Source: Actinomycetales bacterium (GTDB lineage: Bacteria; Actinomycetota; Actinomycetes; Mycobacteriales; Micromonosporaceae). From it: a DNA stretch of 64,000 nt. The position numbers were made by a program, and so were the translations under genes. Numbering within the stretch: the stretch's first letter is position 1; the number at the start of each line of letters is the position of its first letter. The notes under the pieces were generated by a model. It saw only the letters and a list, made by a program, of their open reading frames with translations, had not been told where the DNA came from and did not search any database. Below are positions 15,345 through 23,819 of this stretch, one piece after another. The DNA lies in assembly GCA_002919305.1 (NCBI GenBank), contig PKFB01000060.1:1-64000 (forward strand), written 5' to 3'.

Positions 15345-17996
15345 GTGACCTGCAGGCTCCGGCTGAGGACGAGGACGTCCAGTTGGGCATCGACGCATGA
15401 TGTGGGTGTGCGTCGCGGGGTGCGGTGGGTGATTGGTGGGGTTGTCACCGTTGGGGTGGGGGCGGCGGTGGTGGTGTCGTTCCCCTGGGTGCCCTGGGAG
15501 GAACTGGCGTGGGTGGCTGGGGTGGTCGCCGCGCCGGTGGCGGTGCTGGCGTGGCGGTTCCCACGGCCGGTGGTGTCCTCCTTACCTCCTAGGCGGGTGT
15601 TGGCCCCGAGGGTGCAGGTGTCATCCCCTACCTCTCTGCTTCGGGCTGAGGCAGAGGTGGTGCCGTTTGCCGGCCGGGACCGGTTGGTGGAGGAGCTGAT
15701 CGCCTGGTGCGTGGAGGACCCGCAGCGGGTGGGGGTGTGGCTGGTCACTGGTCGGGGTGGGGAGGGCAAGACCCGACTGGGGGTGGAGCTGGCCAGACGC
15801 GTCCAGGGCCTGGGGTGGTGGGCGGGGCGGGTTGATGAATACGCCCAGGCCGATGGGGTTTTCGGTGCTGCCGGGTCGGCCCGGTCGGTGTTGCTGGTGG
15901 TGGATTACGCCGAGACCCGCACCGGTCAGGTCACCGAGCTGGTGAAATATGCCACTCAATGGGTGGGGGATAAGCGGCGGGTGCGGGTGGTGTTGCTGGC
16001 CCGTGCGGCGGGGGAGTGGTGGGAAGACCTGTGCGCCTCTCCAGCGCTGGTGTCTTGGGGTGAGCCCAGGAAGACAGTGCTGGAGCCGCTGACCCAGGCC
16101 GGGGTAACCGCCACAGAACTGTGGCGGGAGGCGGTCACACGGTTCGCTCACCGGCTAGGAGACATCCCCGGCTATGAGGGTGTGGCCTGGGATCAGATCG
16201 CCCACCACCTCACCCGAACAGAACAACCCACCTGGCCGGTGGGGGTGTCGGTGTTGGCGGTGCAGGCTGACGCGTTAGCGCGCCTGTTGCAGGCCGGGTC
16301 CCCTGATGCCGATGAGAAGCCGGTGGCTACCCACAAGACCGGTTGGGCGGCGGTGGCGGAGGTGTTGTTGCGGCATGAGCGTCGGTACTGGATGCAGACC
16401 GCCGCCGCGTACGGGATACGTCTGGATCCTCAGGTGCTGCGGTGGGCCGTGACCGCCGCTTCACTATGGGGTGCCGACAGCCACGAGGAGGCATCAGCGG
16501 TCCTGATGGCTCTGGAGGGGGTTCGGGATCTGTCTGAGTCCGACCGGGTGTGTGTAGAGCGGTGGCTGGCTGACCTGTACCCGGCAGGCCCCCACCGTCG
16601 GTGGGGCGTCCTGCAACCGGACCGCCTCGCCGAACACCTCACCGCACAAGTCCTGACCACCCCTGGTGGGGTCCCGGTCCTCCTGACCCCTATAGCGCAG
16701 GTGGCCAGTCCGGATCAGGCGCGACATGCCCTGACCGTGCTCGCCCGCGCCTGCACAGACCACCCCCACCTCACCGATTTGCTGAGAGAACTGGTCATCA
16801 ACGGGCCGGGAACCCTGGCGGTAGCGGCGGTGAGTGTGGTGTTGGAAACCGAACACCCCGCCCCTCTGTTGGAGGCACTTACCAGCCGCATCAACCAAGG
16901 AAGCGTGGACCTGGGCGGGCTTGAACAGCTACACGACGCCATCCCGCAGCGGACTCAGCGCCTGGCGGACCTGGCGCTGGCTGTCACCAACGCCCTGGTG
17001 CACCTCTACCGGGACCTGAGCAACACCGACCCCGACACCTACCAGCCTCGACTGGCCGCGTCCTTGAACAACCTCGCGGTCCGACTGGCCGCTTTAGGCC
17101 AGTGGGAGAAAGCGCTGACTGTCGCTGAGGAGGCGACGGGTCTTTACCGAGAGTTGGTGGCTGTACGTCCGGACGCTTTCACTCCTGACCTCGCCAGCTC
17201 CCTGAACAACCTCTCCAACAACCTGGCCACCTTGGGCAGATCAGAAGACGCCTTGGCAGCCATCGAGGAGGCCACCAGCCTCTACCGCGATCTGGTGACT
17301 GCGCGCTCAGACATCTTCACCGCTGACCTCGCCAGCTCCCTGAACAACCTTTCGCTCCGGCTCGCTGGGATGGGCAAGCGGAAGGAGGCCTTGGCTGCTA
17401 TTGAGGAGGCCACCAGCCTCTACCGTGGTCTGGCGGCGGCGCATCCGGACGCCTTCACTTCTGACCTCGCCAACTCACTGCACAATCTCGCCGCCCAACT
17501 GGCTGATCTGGATAGACGAGAGGAAGGCCTGGCCGCTGTTGAGGAAGCCGTCGCTCTTCGTCGGAAGCTGGCGGCTACACGTCCAGATGCCTTCATCCCT
17601 GACCTGGCCATGTCCCTGAACAACCTCTCTAACAGGCTGGCCAGTGTGGAGAGATGGGATGAAGCACTAGGTGCTATCGAAGAAGCCGTCACTCTCTACC
17701 GCGGTCTGGTTGATGCGCAGCCAGAGGCCTTCACCCCCGACCTTGCTGCTTCCTTGAGCAACCTTTCACTCCGGCTCGCCGGGATGGGTAGGTGGGGCGA
17801 GGCATTGACTTCTATCGAGGAAGCCATCGGCCTCTACCGGGATCTGGTCGACGCCTTCCCCCAGGTATTCAGGTCGGATCTGGTGCGGGCACTGACGATC
17901 CTGACCACCGTTCTCACCATGACTGGAGACAAGGAACGCGTACAGACGACCTGGGACGAGATCGCCGCCCTCACCCAAGAAACGACGAGCCTGTGA
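15345..17996 (+). CDS. Membrane-anchored STAND-like ATPase with C-terminal TPR repeats
   Basis: Two membrane helices lie near residues 27-65. A P-loop NTPase follows (FAGRDRLVEEL, then GRGGEGKT at about 136-143, and Walker B VLLVVDYAET at about 182-191). A helical middle leads into six TPR-like repeats of 46 residues from ~570 to 880. Each repeat follows the pattern SLNNLS-x2-LA then EEA-x2-LYR-x-LV and PDAFTPDLA. The start is uncertain: the frame opens with GTG at 15345, but GTGs at 15402 and 15408 would also keep both helices. The effector-NTPase-repeat layout matches STAND proteins, several families of which defend against phage. A defence or signalling role is inference. It is monocistronic. 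Confidence 0.8.
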   Translation: MTCRLRLRTRTSSWASTHDVGVRRGVRWVIGGVVTVGVGAAVVVSFPWVPWEELAWVAGVVAAPVAVLAWRFPRPVVSSLPPRRVLAPRVQVSSPTSLLRAEAEVVPFAGRDRLVEELIAWCVEDPQRVGVWLVTGRGGEGKTRLGVELARRVQGLGWWAGRVDEYAQADGVFGAAGSARSVLLVVDYAETRTGQVTELVKYATQWVGDKRRVRVVLLARAAGEWWEDLCASPALVSWGEPRKTVLEPLTQAGVTATELWREAVTRFAHRLGDIPGYEGVAWDQIAHHLTRTEQPTWPVGVSVLAVQADALARLLQAGSPDADEKPVATHKTGWAAVAEVLLRHERRYWMQTAAAYGIRLDPQVLRWAVTAASLWGADSHEEASAVLMALEGVRDLSESDRVCVERWLADLYPAGPHRRWGVLQPDRLAEHLTAQVLTTPGGVPVLLTPIAQVASPDQARHALTVLARACTDHPHLTDLLRELVINGPGTLAVAAVSVVLETEHPAPLLEALTSRINQGSVDLGGLEQLHDAIPQRTQRLADLALAVTNALVHLYRDLSNTDPDTYQPRLAASLNNLAVRLAALGQWEKALTVAEEATGLYRELVAVRPDAFTPDLASSLNNLSNNLATLGRSEDALAAIEEATSLYRDLVTARSDIFTADLASSLNNLSLRLAGMGKRKEALAAIEEATSLYRGLAAAHPDAFTSDLANSLHNLAAQLADLDRREEGLAAVEEAVALRRKLAATRPDAFIPDLAMSLNNLSNRLASVERWDEALGAIEEAVTLYRGLVDAQPEAFTPDLAASLSNLSLRLAGMGRWGEALTSIEEAIGLYRDLVDAFPQVFRSDLVRALTILTTVLTMTGDKERVQTTWDEIAALTQETTSL
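17064..17870 (+). repeat. 138-bp tandem repeats encoding TPR units
   Basis: Six copies of a 138-bp unit start at about 17064, 17202, 17340, 17478, 17616 and 17754, exactly 138 bp apart. They encode the 46-residue TPR-like repeats of the STAND-like ATPase. The second and third copies are nearly identical over their first 30 bases (GCCAGCTCCCTGAACAACCT), which suggests recent duplication or gene conversion. Confidence 0.9.
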
Positions 17997-18376
17997 CAAG
18001 GCTGATACCACGCCACTCCCGACGGATGAGAACTTGATCATGTGGTGCCCGAGAGGGGGTACGCGGCCTGAGAGAGCGCATGAGAAGCACAGCGTGAACG
18101 CGGTGGCATCCCTAACCGATGATCACTGCACGGTTCGTGATGTCGCGAGACAGGAGACGACTCGAAAGCCGAAGGGGATCAGGCAAGAATCAGGCGAATG
18201 GCAAAACAGCCGATAAGGGTATTGACAAAGAAATCCGGGCGTCTCGGGAGTTAGCGGGACGGATGGTGTGCCGCCTCGCGGCTCACAGCAGGTTCATGAC
18301 CCGACAAGATCATGCATGGGTGGGTGCAACAAAGGCCCAGTGCCAGGAGCGTGCTCCTGACCTGGGCCTCCGCACT
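17997..18376. other. Intergenic stretch between TPR-ATPase gene and tRNA-Gly
   Basis: About 380 bp with no convincing gene; short open frames here have no recognisable features. It holds the terminator of the minus-strand tRNA, described separately. No copy of the tRNA 3' end was noticed on this side, so there is no sign of an integrase attachment duplication. Confidence 0.6.
18327..18369 (-). terminator. Intrinsic terminator of tRNA-Gly
   Basis: Reading the minus strand just past the tRNA, an outer AGGCCCAG/CTGGGCCT stem encloses an inner AGGAGC/GCTCCT stem with a 2-nt loop. The sequence TTTGTTG follows at once. A strong GC stem followed by a short T tract, 8 bp beyond the tRNA CCA, fits a rho-independent terminator. 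Confidence 0.75.
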
Positions 18377-18450
18377 TGGAGCGGGCGACGGGAATCGAAC
18401 CCGCACTGTCAGCTTGGGAAGCTGAAGTTCTGCCATTGAACTACGCCCGC
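18377..18450 (-). tRNA. tRNA-Gly (anticodon CCC)
   Basis: The minus strand folds into a full cloverleaf. It has a 7-bp acceptor (GCGGGCG/CGCCCGC), a D loop with GG, an anticodon stem TCAGC/GCTGA closing the loop TTCCCAA (anticodon CCC), a 4-nt variable loop, and a T arm GCGGG-TTCGATT-CCCGT. The discriminator is T. CCA is encoded at 18379-18377. The mature part is 71 nt. Confidence 0.95.
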
Positions 18451-18696
18451 TAGCCGACTGTTACTGTACACCATCGGTCAAACGGGTTCGTGACCAGCAA
18501 AGACAGTGTCCATTGGGGTCTTAGCCCTGCTGCTGGTTGTTGCGTGCGACTTGATGAAGGCCGTTGACGGCACTTCAGCGACGAGGCGGAGACGTCTGCC
18601 GTTCGGTCTGCGTTCCCGTCCATAGCTTGTCGTAGCCAGGGCGATCCAGGGATAAGAGCAACGCCATCGTTGAGTACATGTCGTGCAGCGTGGCGT

Positions 18697-18847
18697 GAGT
18701 ATCCCCTACGTGCGTGGGGAGGACCGCGACTGTAGAGCAGCCTGTATAACCGGCACAGGGAACACCCCCACGTGCGTGGGGAGGACCGGTGCTGGCGTAT
18801 GAGGCCCGCGGCCGTGCCGGGAACACCCCCACGTGCGTGGGGAGGAC
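18697..18847 (-). CRISPR. Three-repeat type I-E-like CRISPR array without cas genes
   Basis: Two identical 28-bp repeats lie at 18759-18786 and 18820-18847. A degenerate third copy lies at 18697-18724, with six mismatches clustered in its first 11 bases. Spacers are 34 bp (18725-18758) and 33 bp (18787-18819). Read on the minus strand the repeat begins GTCCTCCCCACGCACGTGGG and continues GGTGTTCC, with the stem CCCCACG/CGTGGGG of actinobacterial type I-E repeats. The degenerate copy at the left end is the expected leader-distal terminal repeat, so the leader would lie to the right of 18847. No cas gene occurs in the window. Confidence 0.9.
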
Positions 18848-19586
18848 AGGACGCGACCTGCGCTTTTACCTGCCGCATTGTATAACCGGACCGATCATGT
18901 CCGCGTAAGTCATCGCTGCCGCCACCTCAAAATACCCTGAAAGGGAAGGTTCTTAGGGCTGGTGCGACCCAAGCGCTCGGAGAGCCTGCTCTAGGCGTTA
19001 CCTATTTAGTCCGATATGGGAACCTTCTATCTGTTTCATCGGCTTGTTGGGTCAATATCGATGACCAAAATGAGGTTATTCCTCTACGGTATTCGCGAAA
19101 CGTTCTCATGACTGTGTGAGTGGGCGGTCAGCCTTTTTGTGATCAATAGTGAAGCGGGCGGCTTCTGCGTGGGCATGAACGGGTGTCGGAGGAGCCTGCG
19201 GTCGTGACGCCTGTGTTGCCCTGTAACAAGAGGGAAGCGGAGTCTGGGTGCAGTCAGCTTCTAAGGCGCGTACGGCTGTGAGAGCGCTAGGAAGGCGGGC
19301 TAGAGATCGCGCGGTGTGAGAGTCCTTGTTCTTGGTGCAGGCGTCGTTAACCAGGTCTTTTAGCAGCGGGCCGTCGCACGCTACCTGACTGTGGCCGGGT
19401 GGGTTGAGCGGAGATCGATTAGGGCAAGGTGGATCTATATCCGCTGTAAGTAATTGTGCGGCTACTCTATGAAATTTTCCCTGATGGGCGTACCCTGTTG
19501 TGTCATGAGATGTATCGGTATCTCACGAACGTTCGGAACCGCCCTTATGAGGTGATCGGTTCCGTCCCACCCCCCGTGGAGGTGCC
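18848..19586. other. Gene-free 0.74-kb stretch between CRISPR array and amidase gene
   Basis: No credible coding frame is present, and base composition is less GC-biased than in the flanking genes. The left part is the likely position of a CRISPR leader. Near the right end are two inverted repeats: TGAGAT/ATCTCA with an 8-nt centre at 19506-19525, and CGAACGTTCG at 19526-19535. Both lie about 55-80 bp before the amidase start and may be operator sites. The second lacks the 4-bp centre of a LexA box. Confidence 0.55.
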
Positions 19587-20552
19587 ATGGCTCGTGCTCT
19601 CTGGCTGCCCAACGTTTTGCGATCAGCAGGTCTGACCGTGCACGAGGTCTCTGGGTGGCGTACTCGGGGATCGGAGACCTTCGATCCAGTCGCGGTGGTG
19701 GCGCATGCGACTGCGGGGTCTCGGAATAGCAGCGATCAGGATGAGATCAACGTGCTGCTGACCGGTTCTCCAACGGCGCCGCCTCCTATCGCCCAGTTGT
19801 ATCTGGGTAGGCAGGGACACTGGTGGGTAGTGGCGTCTGGGCGGTGTAACCACATTGGAAACGCGGCTTTGCCGGGAACCGGTCGGGCTGGGAACGGCTA
19901 TGCAATTGGGATCGAGGCCGCGAATGATAACCGCGGTGAATCGTGGTCGACGATTCAATATATCTCCTATCTGCGCGGAGTAGCAGCGATTTGCTCTTAT
20001 ATGGGCTGGTCTCATACTCGCGTGTTCGGCCACAAAGAGATCTCAAGTAGCGGCAAAACCGATCCTAGTTTCAACATGGATATTTTCCGCGACAAAGTGC
20101 GCGCGATTATGGCTGGAGGGGATGAGGCGCTTATGGCTGTGCTCACCGATGCTCAGGTCCGCAAGATGTTCGACTACATCGACAAGATGGGGTGGGTGTT
20201 CGTCCACCGGGACGGAGCGTGGAGTCTGGTGCGGGGCATGGCCTCAGCGTTGGCTGGAATCGCCCAGATCCAAGCCGGGGTCACCAGCTTGCTGGAGCAG
20301 GTACGGTCAGTGGCGGGATCGACAGGAATGACGCCGGAACAGACAGCGGCTCTGGAAGCGGTGATCCGTGACGCGTTCGACAGTTCCGCTCTACAGACCA
20401 CAGTCAATGACCTGAAGGCGGCTGCTATCGCGCTGCAGCGAGCCGCTGAGGAACCCGTCCCTCCGCCTGAGGTGGGTGACGCTTCGATCGAGGAGTCCGG
20501 CTCTGAGGCTGTGGAGTCTGGGGAGGTGCGGCCCGCCAGCGAGGCGGTCTGA
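19587..20552 (+). CDS. Phage-endolysin-like N-acetylmuramoyl-L-alanine amidase
   Basis: The protein has 321 residues with an N-terminal Amidase_2 (PGRP/T7-lysozyme fold) domain. Zinc and catalytic positions are visible as His40 (VVAHATAG), His149 (FGHKE), Lys157 and Asp159 (GKTDPSF), with GIEAANDN between them. The GHKE...GKTDPSF motif is typical of actinophage endolysins. There is no signal peptide. The C-terminal 140 residues are helical and Gln/Ala-rich, then acidic, with no known cell-wall-binding domain. GTGGAGG precedes the ATG. No holin, terminase or structural phage gene is near, so it is a domesticated or stranded lysin. It would cut the amide bond between muramic acid and the peptide stem. 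Confidence 0.85.
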   Translation: MARALWLPNVLRSAGLTVHEVSGWRTRGSETFDPVAVVAHATAGSRNSSDQDEINVLLTGSPTAPPPIAQLYLGRQGHWWVVASGRCNHIGNAALPGTGRAGNGYAIGIEAANDNRGESWSTIQYISYLRGVAAICSYMGWSHTRVFGHKEISSSGKTDPSFNMDIFRDKVRAIMAGGDEALMAVLTDAQVRKMFDYIDKMGWVFVHRDGAWSLVRGMASALAGIAQIQAGVTSLLEQVRSVAGSTGMTPEQTAALEAVIRDAFDSSALQTTVNDLKAAAIALQRAAEEPVPPPEVGDASIEESGSEAVESGEVRPASEAV

Positions 20553-21247
20553 CCCCTTACGCGGCACTCTCTCTCATGTGGCGGCCTCGCGAGCTGACGC
20601 CACGAGCGTCCTCAGAAGCCAACCCGAGGGTACGCCGGGCTCCGTAAGGCTTCTCCGCCGCTCACATGTCCGCTGAACAGCAACAAGGCCCTCTGATCCG
20701 AACGGGGTGTTGAGGAGCGGGAGGCCGGAATAAGGCTCACTGTTCTCACCATCGTCAACGCTTGTGTTTTGCTATCTTCTTGGCCTACATGGCGCCGGGG
20801 CACCTCACGCGTGATTTTCGAGTGTCCGTAGGGCGACCTCACACGTCGGATCGCATCGAATAACACCTTTGCGTCCGATTGCGTGTGGATTTCTATAAAT
20901 AGCGTCTGGTGAAAACGTCTCGACGCTGACGATAAGAGTGTTCTCGTGATATCACGGGTATCTAATCTGGAACACCGCGAGTAGGTGCGGTTATTGCTTT
21001 AGTGGTACATAGCCACGGATGATCCGGTGTTTTACCTCTGGAGAGTGGCGATTCAGCTACGCTGTGTGAGCGTCAGTCATTGCCGGACTCCGGCGATTGC
21101 ATGGCGAACACTCCCTTATGCGACAAAAGGCAGTAGCGTCCCGTGTCGCTTCTAACCACTGAGATCCCGGAAAAGCGCGAGGTTCAACAACAGCGATGAC
21201 GACGAGTTGAGGGCGGTGAACCGCCCGGGAAGGACTGAGGTGCGCCT
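20553..21247. other. Gene-free 0.7-kb stretch between amidase and metalloprotease genes
   Basis: No convincing open frame or RNA gene is recognised. A locally AT-rich block around 20860-21010 includes CTATAAATAG, which could be promoter material for the downstream secreted protease. Nothing else stands out. Confidence 0.5.
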
Positions 21248-22216
21248 ATGAAAGTTCCTCTGCCTAGATCGTGGCGGGCGGCGGTCACTGGGGTGGGCGT
21301 CGCGCTCGCCTTCACAGTTGTCCCCGCCGCCGCAGTCCCGGCGGTCACCGCTCTTAGCTACTGCGCCCCTTCATCATCCGCGAACGCGCGTGTGATGGAG
21401 GGGTTTACTCGTGGTGAACCAAACGAGCTCACCGCACGAGAAATCTTGATGCGGGAGGTCGACTTCATCGCTGAGGCGTCATCTGTCGACGTTCAGAGGC
21501 TGGACACCGTATCGCGGCTGAGGATCGTTGTGCCGACCGTCGTCCACGTGATCGCTGAGGACGCCACGCGGGAAGGTGGGAACATTCCCGACTCTATGAT
21601 CCACGAACAGATCAATGCTCTCAATGACGCCTTCGCGGGGCGTACCGGTGGTGCGGCGTCACCTTTCTATTTCCAGCTGGTGGATATCACGCGAACGATT
21701 AATCCGGAGTGGTACAGGGTCACTCCGGAGTCCGAAACCGAACTGGAGATGAAGAGTGCGTTGCGTCAAGGCGGTCCGGAGACCCTGAACATTTACCTCG
21801 CCAACATAGGAGAGGGTCTGCTGGGTTGGGCGTATCTGCCGGAGCTGGAGTGGCAGGTCAACGACGGGGTAGTGGTGTTGACCGAGTCACTACCCGGCGG
21901 GGCGGCCGTCCCCTATAACGAGGGTGACACGGTCATCCACGAGGTTGGGCACTGGTTGAACCTCTACCACACCTTCGAGAACGGTTGCATGTTCCCGGGT
22001 GACTATGTCCCCGATACACCGTATGAGGCCGAGCCGGCGTTCGGGTGCCCAGAGGGATCCGACACCTGTCCAGATGATGCAGGGATTGACCCCATTCACA
22101 ATTTCATGGATTACACCGAGGACGCTTGCATGCATGAGTTCACCCGGGGACAGGTGCTTCGGATGGTCGTTTCATGGTTGGTGTATCGCTCGCCCGCTCA
22201 AGAACCCGGATCATGA
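21248..22216 (+). CDS. Secreted zinc metalloprotease, M43 (pappalysin/cytophagalysin) type
   Basis: This 322-residue precursor has a Sec-type signal (basic MKVPLPRSWR, hydrophobic 11-30, AxA-like cleavage near 29-34). The catalytic domain has HEVGH at 231-235 plus a third ligand His241 (HExxHxxxxxH, extended with LNLYH). The Met-turn NFMDYT is at 285-290, with conserved Cys around it (GCMFPGDY, GCPEGSDTC, DACMHEFT), as in M43 metzincins. These enzymes cleave extracellular proteins; the substrate is unknown here. Its ~180-residue stretch before the active site is normal for the family. It stands alone between two gene-poor gaps and ends before a strong hairpin. Confidence 0.92.
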   Translation: MKVPLPRSWRAAVTGVGVALAFTVVPAAAVPAVTALSYCAPSSSANARVMEGFTRGEPNELTAREILMREVDFIAEASSVDVQRLDTVSRLRIVVPTVVHVIAEDATREGGNIPDSMIHEQINALNDAFAGRTGGAASPFYFQLVDITRTINPEWYRVTPESETELEMKSALRQGGPETLNIYLANIGEGLLGWAYLPELEWQVNDGVVVLTESLPGGAAVPYNEGDTVIHEVGHWLNLYHTFENGCMFPGDYVPDTPYEAEPAFGCPEGSDTCPDDAGIDPIHNFMDYTEDACMHEFTRGQVLRMVVSWLVYRSPAQEPGS

Positions 22217-22327
22217 CGCTTCCGTTGGTCACGGGTTGAAGACCATGATTGATGTTCTGGGGTTGCGGTGATCCGGTTACCTCAGCCATGGACTCGGAGC
22301 CGTGCAGAGGGATGCGCGTCGTCATTG

Positions 22328-22358
22328 AAGGGGCCGCCCTGGCAGTGGGCGGCCCCTT
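22328..22358. terminator. Bidirectional hairpin terminator
   Basis: AAGGGGCCGCCC pairs perfectly with GGGCGGCCCCTT (12 bp) across a 7-nt loop. It lies between the convergent ends of the metalloprotease gene and the PNPOx-fold gene and can serve both strands. Confidence 0.8.
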
Positions 22359-22430
22359 CACCCGCCAGGGATAAGCGGGGAATCAGATCAAATCCCCGGC
22401 GGGAGAGCAGGCGGTGAGGACAACGGTGGG

Positions 22431-22970
22431 TCAGACCGCGGTCACGACCGTGGAGCTCAGGGTTTCCAGAGTAGGGGCGGAAACGAGGTCCGGGGTGTGC
22501 ATTGCTGACTTGTGGGGCAGCGCTGGGTCACGCCATACCAGGTATTTGGGTGGCCAGACGCCTGGCCCTGCGTACCGTCCCCACATCGCCACCTCGATGA
22601 AGAACTCGAACAGCAGCCAGTCGACCTGTGGGGTCGCGTGGTGGGCCCGCGCTATGACCTCCCGACGCTGTAGGTCGGTGACCGGTACGGCGTAACCGGA
22701 CAGGTACGCCTCGTCGTCGGTGTCCTCGGGTGGGAAGGCGTGCAGCGCGTACCGCCCGTCCCGAAGCAGGTCGGCGCGCTTGGGAGAACGAATCAGAAAG
22801 CAGTAGAGCCCGTCATCGGTGATCACAGGGCTCACCGGGTGGATGCGGGGGCCACCGTCGGCGCGCACGGTGGCGAGGTAGGCAAGGCCGGGACCGTACT
22901 GATGGATCAGGTTGCGGATGCCGAGTGCCAGCTCAGGCGCTGCCGCGGAGAACTCGGACCAGGTAGCCAC
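22431..22970 (-). CDS. Pyridoxamine 5'-phosphate oxidase-fold (PNPOx-like) protein
   Basis: The 179-residue product resembles flavin/F420-binding split-barrel proteins: [32 protein letters not shown], then [18 protein letters not shown]. The start appears to be GTG at 22970 without a good ribosome site. A TAGACT -10 lies 6 bp upstream, so the mRNA may be leaderless. The promoter spacer is filled by a perfect LexA-type palindrome (separate entry), implying SOS control. Cofactor and substrate cannot be assigned. The C-terminus has a helical extension ([28 protein letters not shown]). Confidence 0.85.
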   Translation of the reverse strand: MATWSEFSAAAPELALGIRNLIHQYGPGLAYLATVRADGGPRIHPVSPVITDDGLYCFLIRSPKRADLLRDGRYALHAFPPEDTDDEAYLSGYAVPVTDLQRREVIARAHHATPQVDWLLFEFFIEVAMWGRYAGPGVWPPKYLVWRDPALPHKSAMHTPDLVSAPTLETLSSTVVTAV

Positions 22971-22981
22971 CCCAACAGTCT

Positions 22982-22999
22982 ATCGAACATATGTTCGAT
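22982..22999. promoter_or_regulatory. Perfect LexA (SOS) box in the PNPOx-gene promoter
   Basis: ATCGAACATATGTTCGAT is an 18-bp perfect palindrome that contains TCGAAC-N4-GTTCGA, the actinobacterial LexA consensus. On the minus strand it fills most of the 18-bp spacer between a TTGCGC -35 and a TAGACT -10, whose TSS would fall at the GTG of the PNPOx gene. It lies 111 bp upstream of the divergent dcd start, so an effect on dcd is possible but less direct. Confidence 0.75.
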
Positions 23000-23109
23000 C
23001 GCGCAAATTGGTGTTGATGGGCCTTCACTGTCCGACTCCGTGGGCCTTCACCGTCTCAACCCACCCGGCTGGTGGATTCGGGAATCATCGCGCTCGGTAC
23101 GCTGCCCAA

Positions 23110-23688
23110 GTGCTGCTCTCCGACCAGGATCTCCAGGCGGAGATCAAGGCTGGCCGTCTCCGAGTGGAGCCGTTCGATCCTGTGCTGATTCAGCCGTCGA
23201 GCATCGACGTTCGGCTCGACCGCTGGTTCCGGGTGTTCAACAACACCCGGTACACCCACATCGATCCGGCCCAACAGCAGGACGAGCTGACCACGTTGGT
23301 GGAGGTCCCCGAGGGGGAACCGTTCGTTCTGCACCCCAATGAGTTCGTGCTCGCCTCGACCCTGGAGGTCGTCACCCTGCCGGACACCTTGGCTGGCCGG
23401 CTGGAGGGCAAATCGAGCCTGGGACGGCTCGGCCTGTTGACGCACTCCACGGCTGGCTTCATCGACCCCGGCTTCTCCGGGCACGTCACGTTGGAGCTGT
23501 CTAACGTCGCCAATCTGCCGATCACACTGTGGCCTGGGATGCGGATCGGCCAGTTGTGTCTGTTCCGTCTGTCGTCACCCGCCCTGCACCCCTACGGTTC
23601 ACCGGTTTACGGTTCCCGGTACCAGGGGCAGCGGGGTCCGACACCCAGCCGGGCCTGGCAGAACTGGCGAGTGTGGCCCACGCGGTGA
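23110..23688 (+). CDS. dcd: dCTP deaminase (probably bifunctional, dUMP-forming)
   Basis: This enzyme supplies dUMP for thymidylate synthesis. From a GTG at 23110 the product has 192 residues: [23 protein letters not shown], the [13 protein letters not shown] nucleotide-binding motif, and [19 protein letters not shown] with the catalytic Glu. The C-terminal [14 protein letters not shown] closes over the nucleotide. It matches the actinobacterial Dcd:Dut form, which deaminates dCTP and hydrolyses the product. The upstream in-frame extension to 22912 runs through the SOS promoter and is not coding. Confidence 0.97.
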   Translation: MLLSDQDLQAEIKAGRLRVEPFDPVLIQPSSIDVRLDRWFRVFNNTRYTHIDPAQQQDELTTLVEVPEGEPFVLHPNEFVLASTLEVVTLPDTLAGRLEGKSSLGRLGLLTHSTAGFIDPGFSGHVTLELSNVANLPITLWPGMRIGQLCLFRLSSPALHPYGSPVYGSRYQGQRGPTPSRAWQNWRVWPTR

Positions 23689-23819
23689 CCGTGTCGACAG
23701 CGAGGCGGATCCGCAAGCAAGGCGGATTCACGCTCCGGCAGCCTGGGCGTCGTTGGAGGACCCGGGTCCAACCAGAAGGAAAAAGGGTACGCGGGGCGGC
23801 GCGTGATCAATGCGCGTGA

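Noticed and set aside
18377-18450. tRNA-Gly as an integration (att) site
   Set aside because: No duplicate of the tRNA 3' end was noticed on the downstream side and no integrase gene is present.
18450-18878. Minus-strand frames with repeated PPHARGGVP-like text
   Set aside because: They are translations of CRISPR repeats and spacers; the repeat structure explains them fully.
19526-19535. CGAACGTTCG as a LexA box before the amidase gene
   Set aside because: The half sites abut with no 4-bp centre, so the LexA consensus spacing is not met.
22912-23109. Upstream extension of dcd
   Set aside because: The extension crosses the LexA box and promoter; Dcd proteins begin with the LLSDxD segment at the GTG at 23110.
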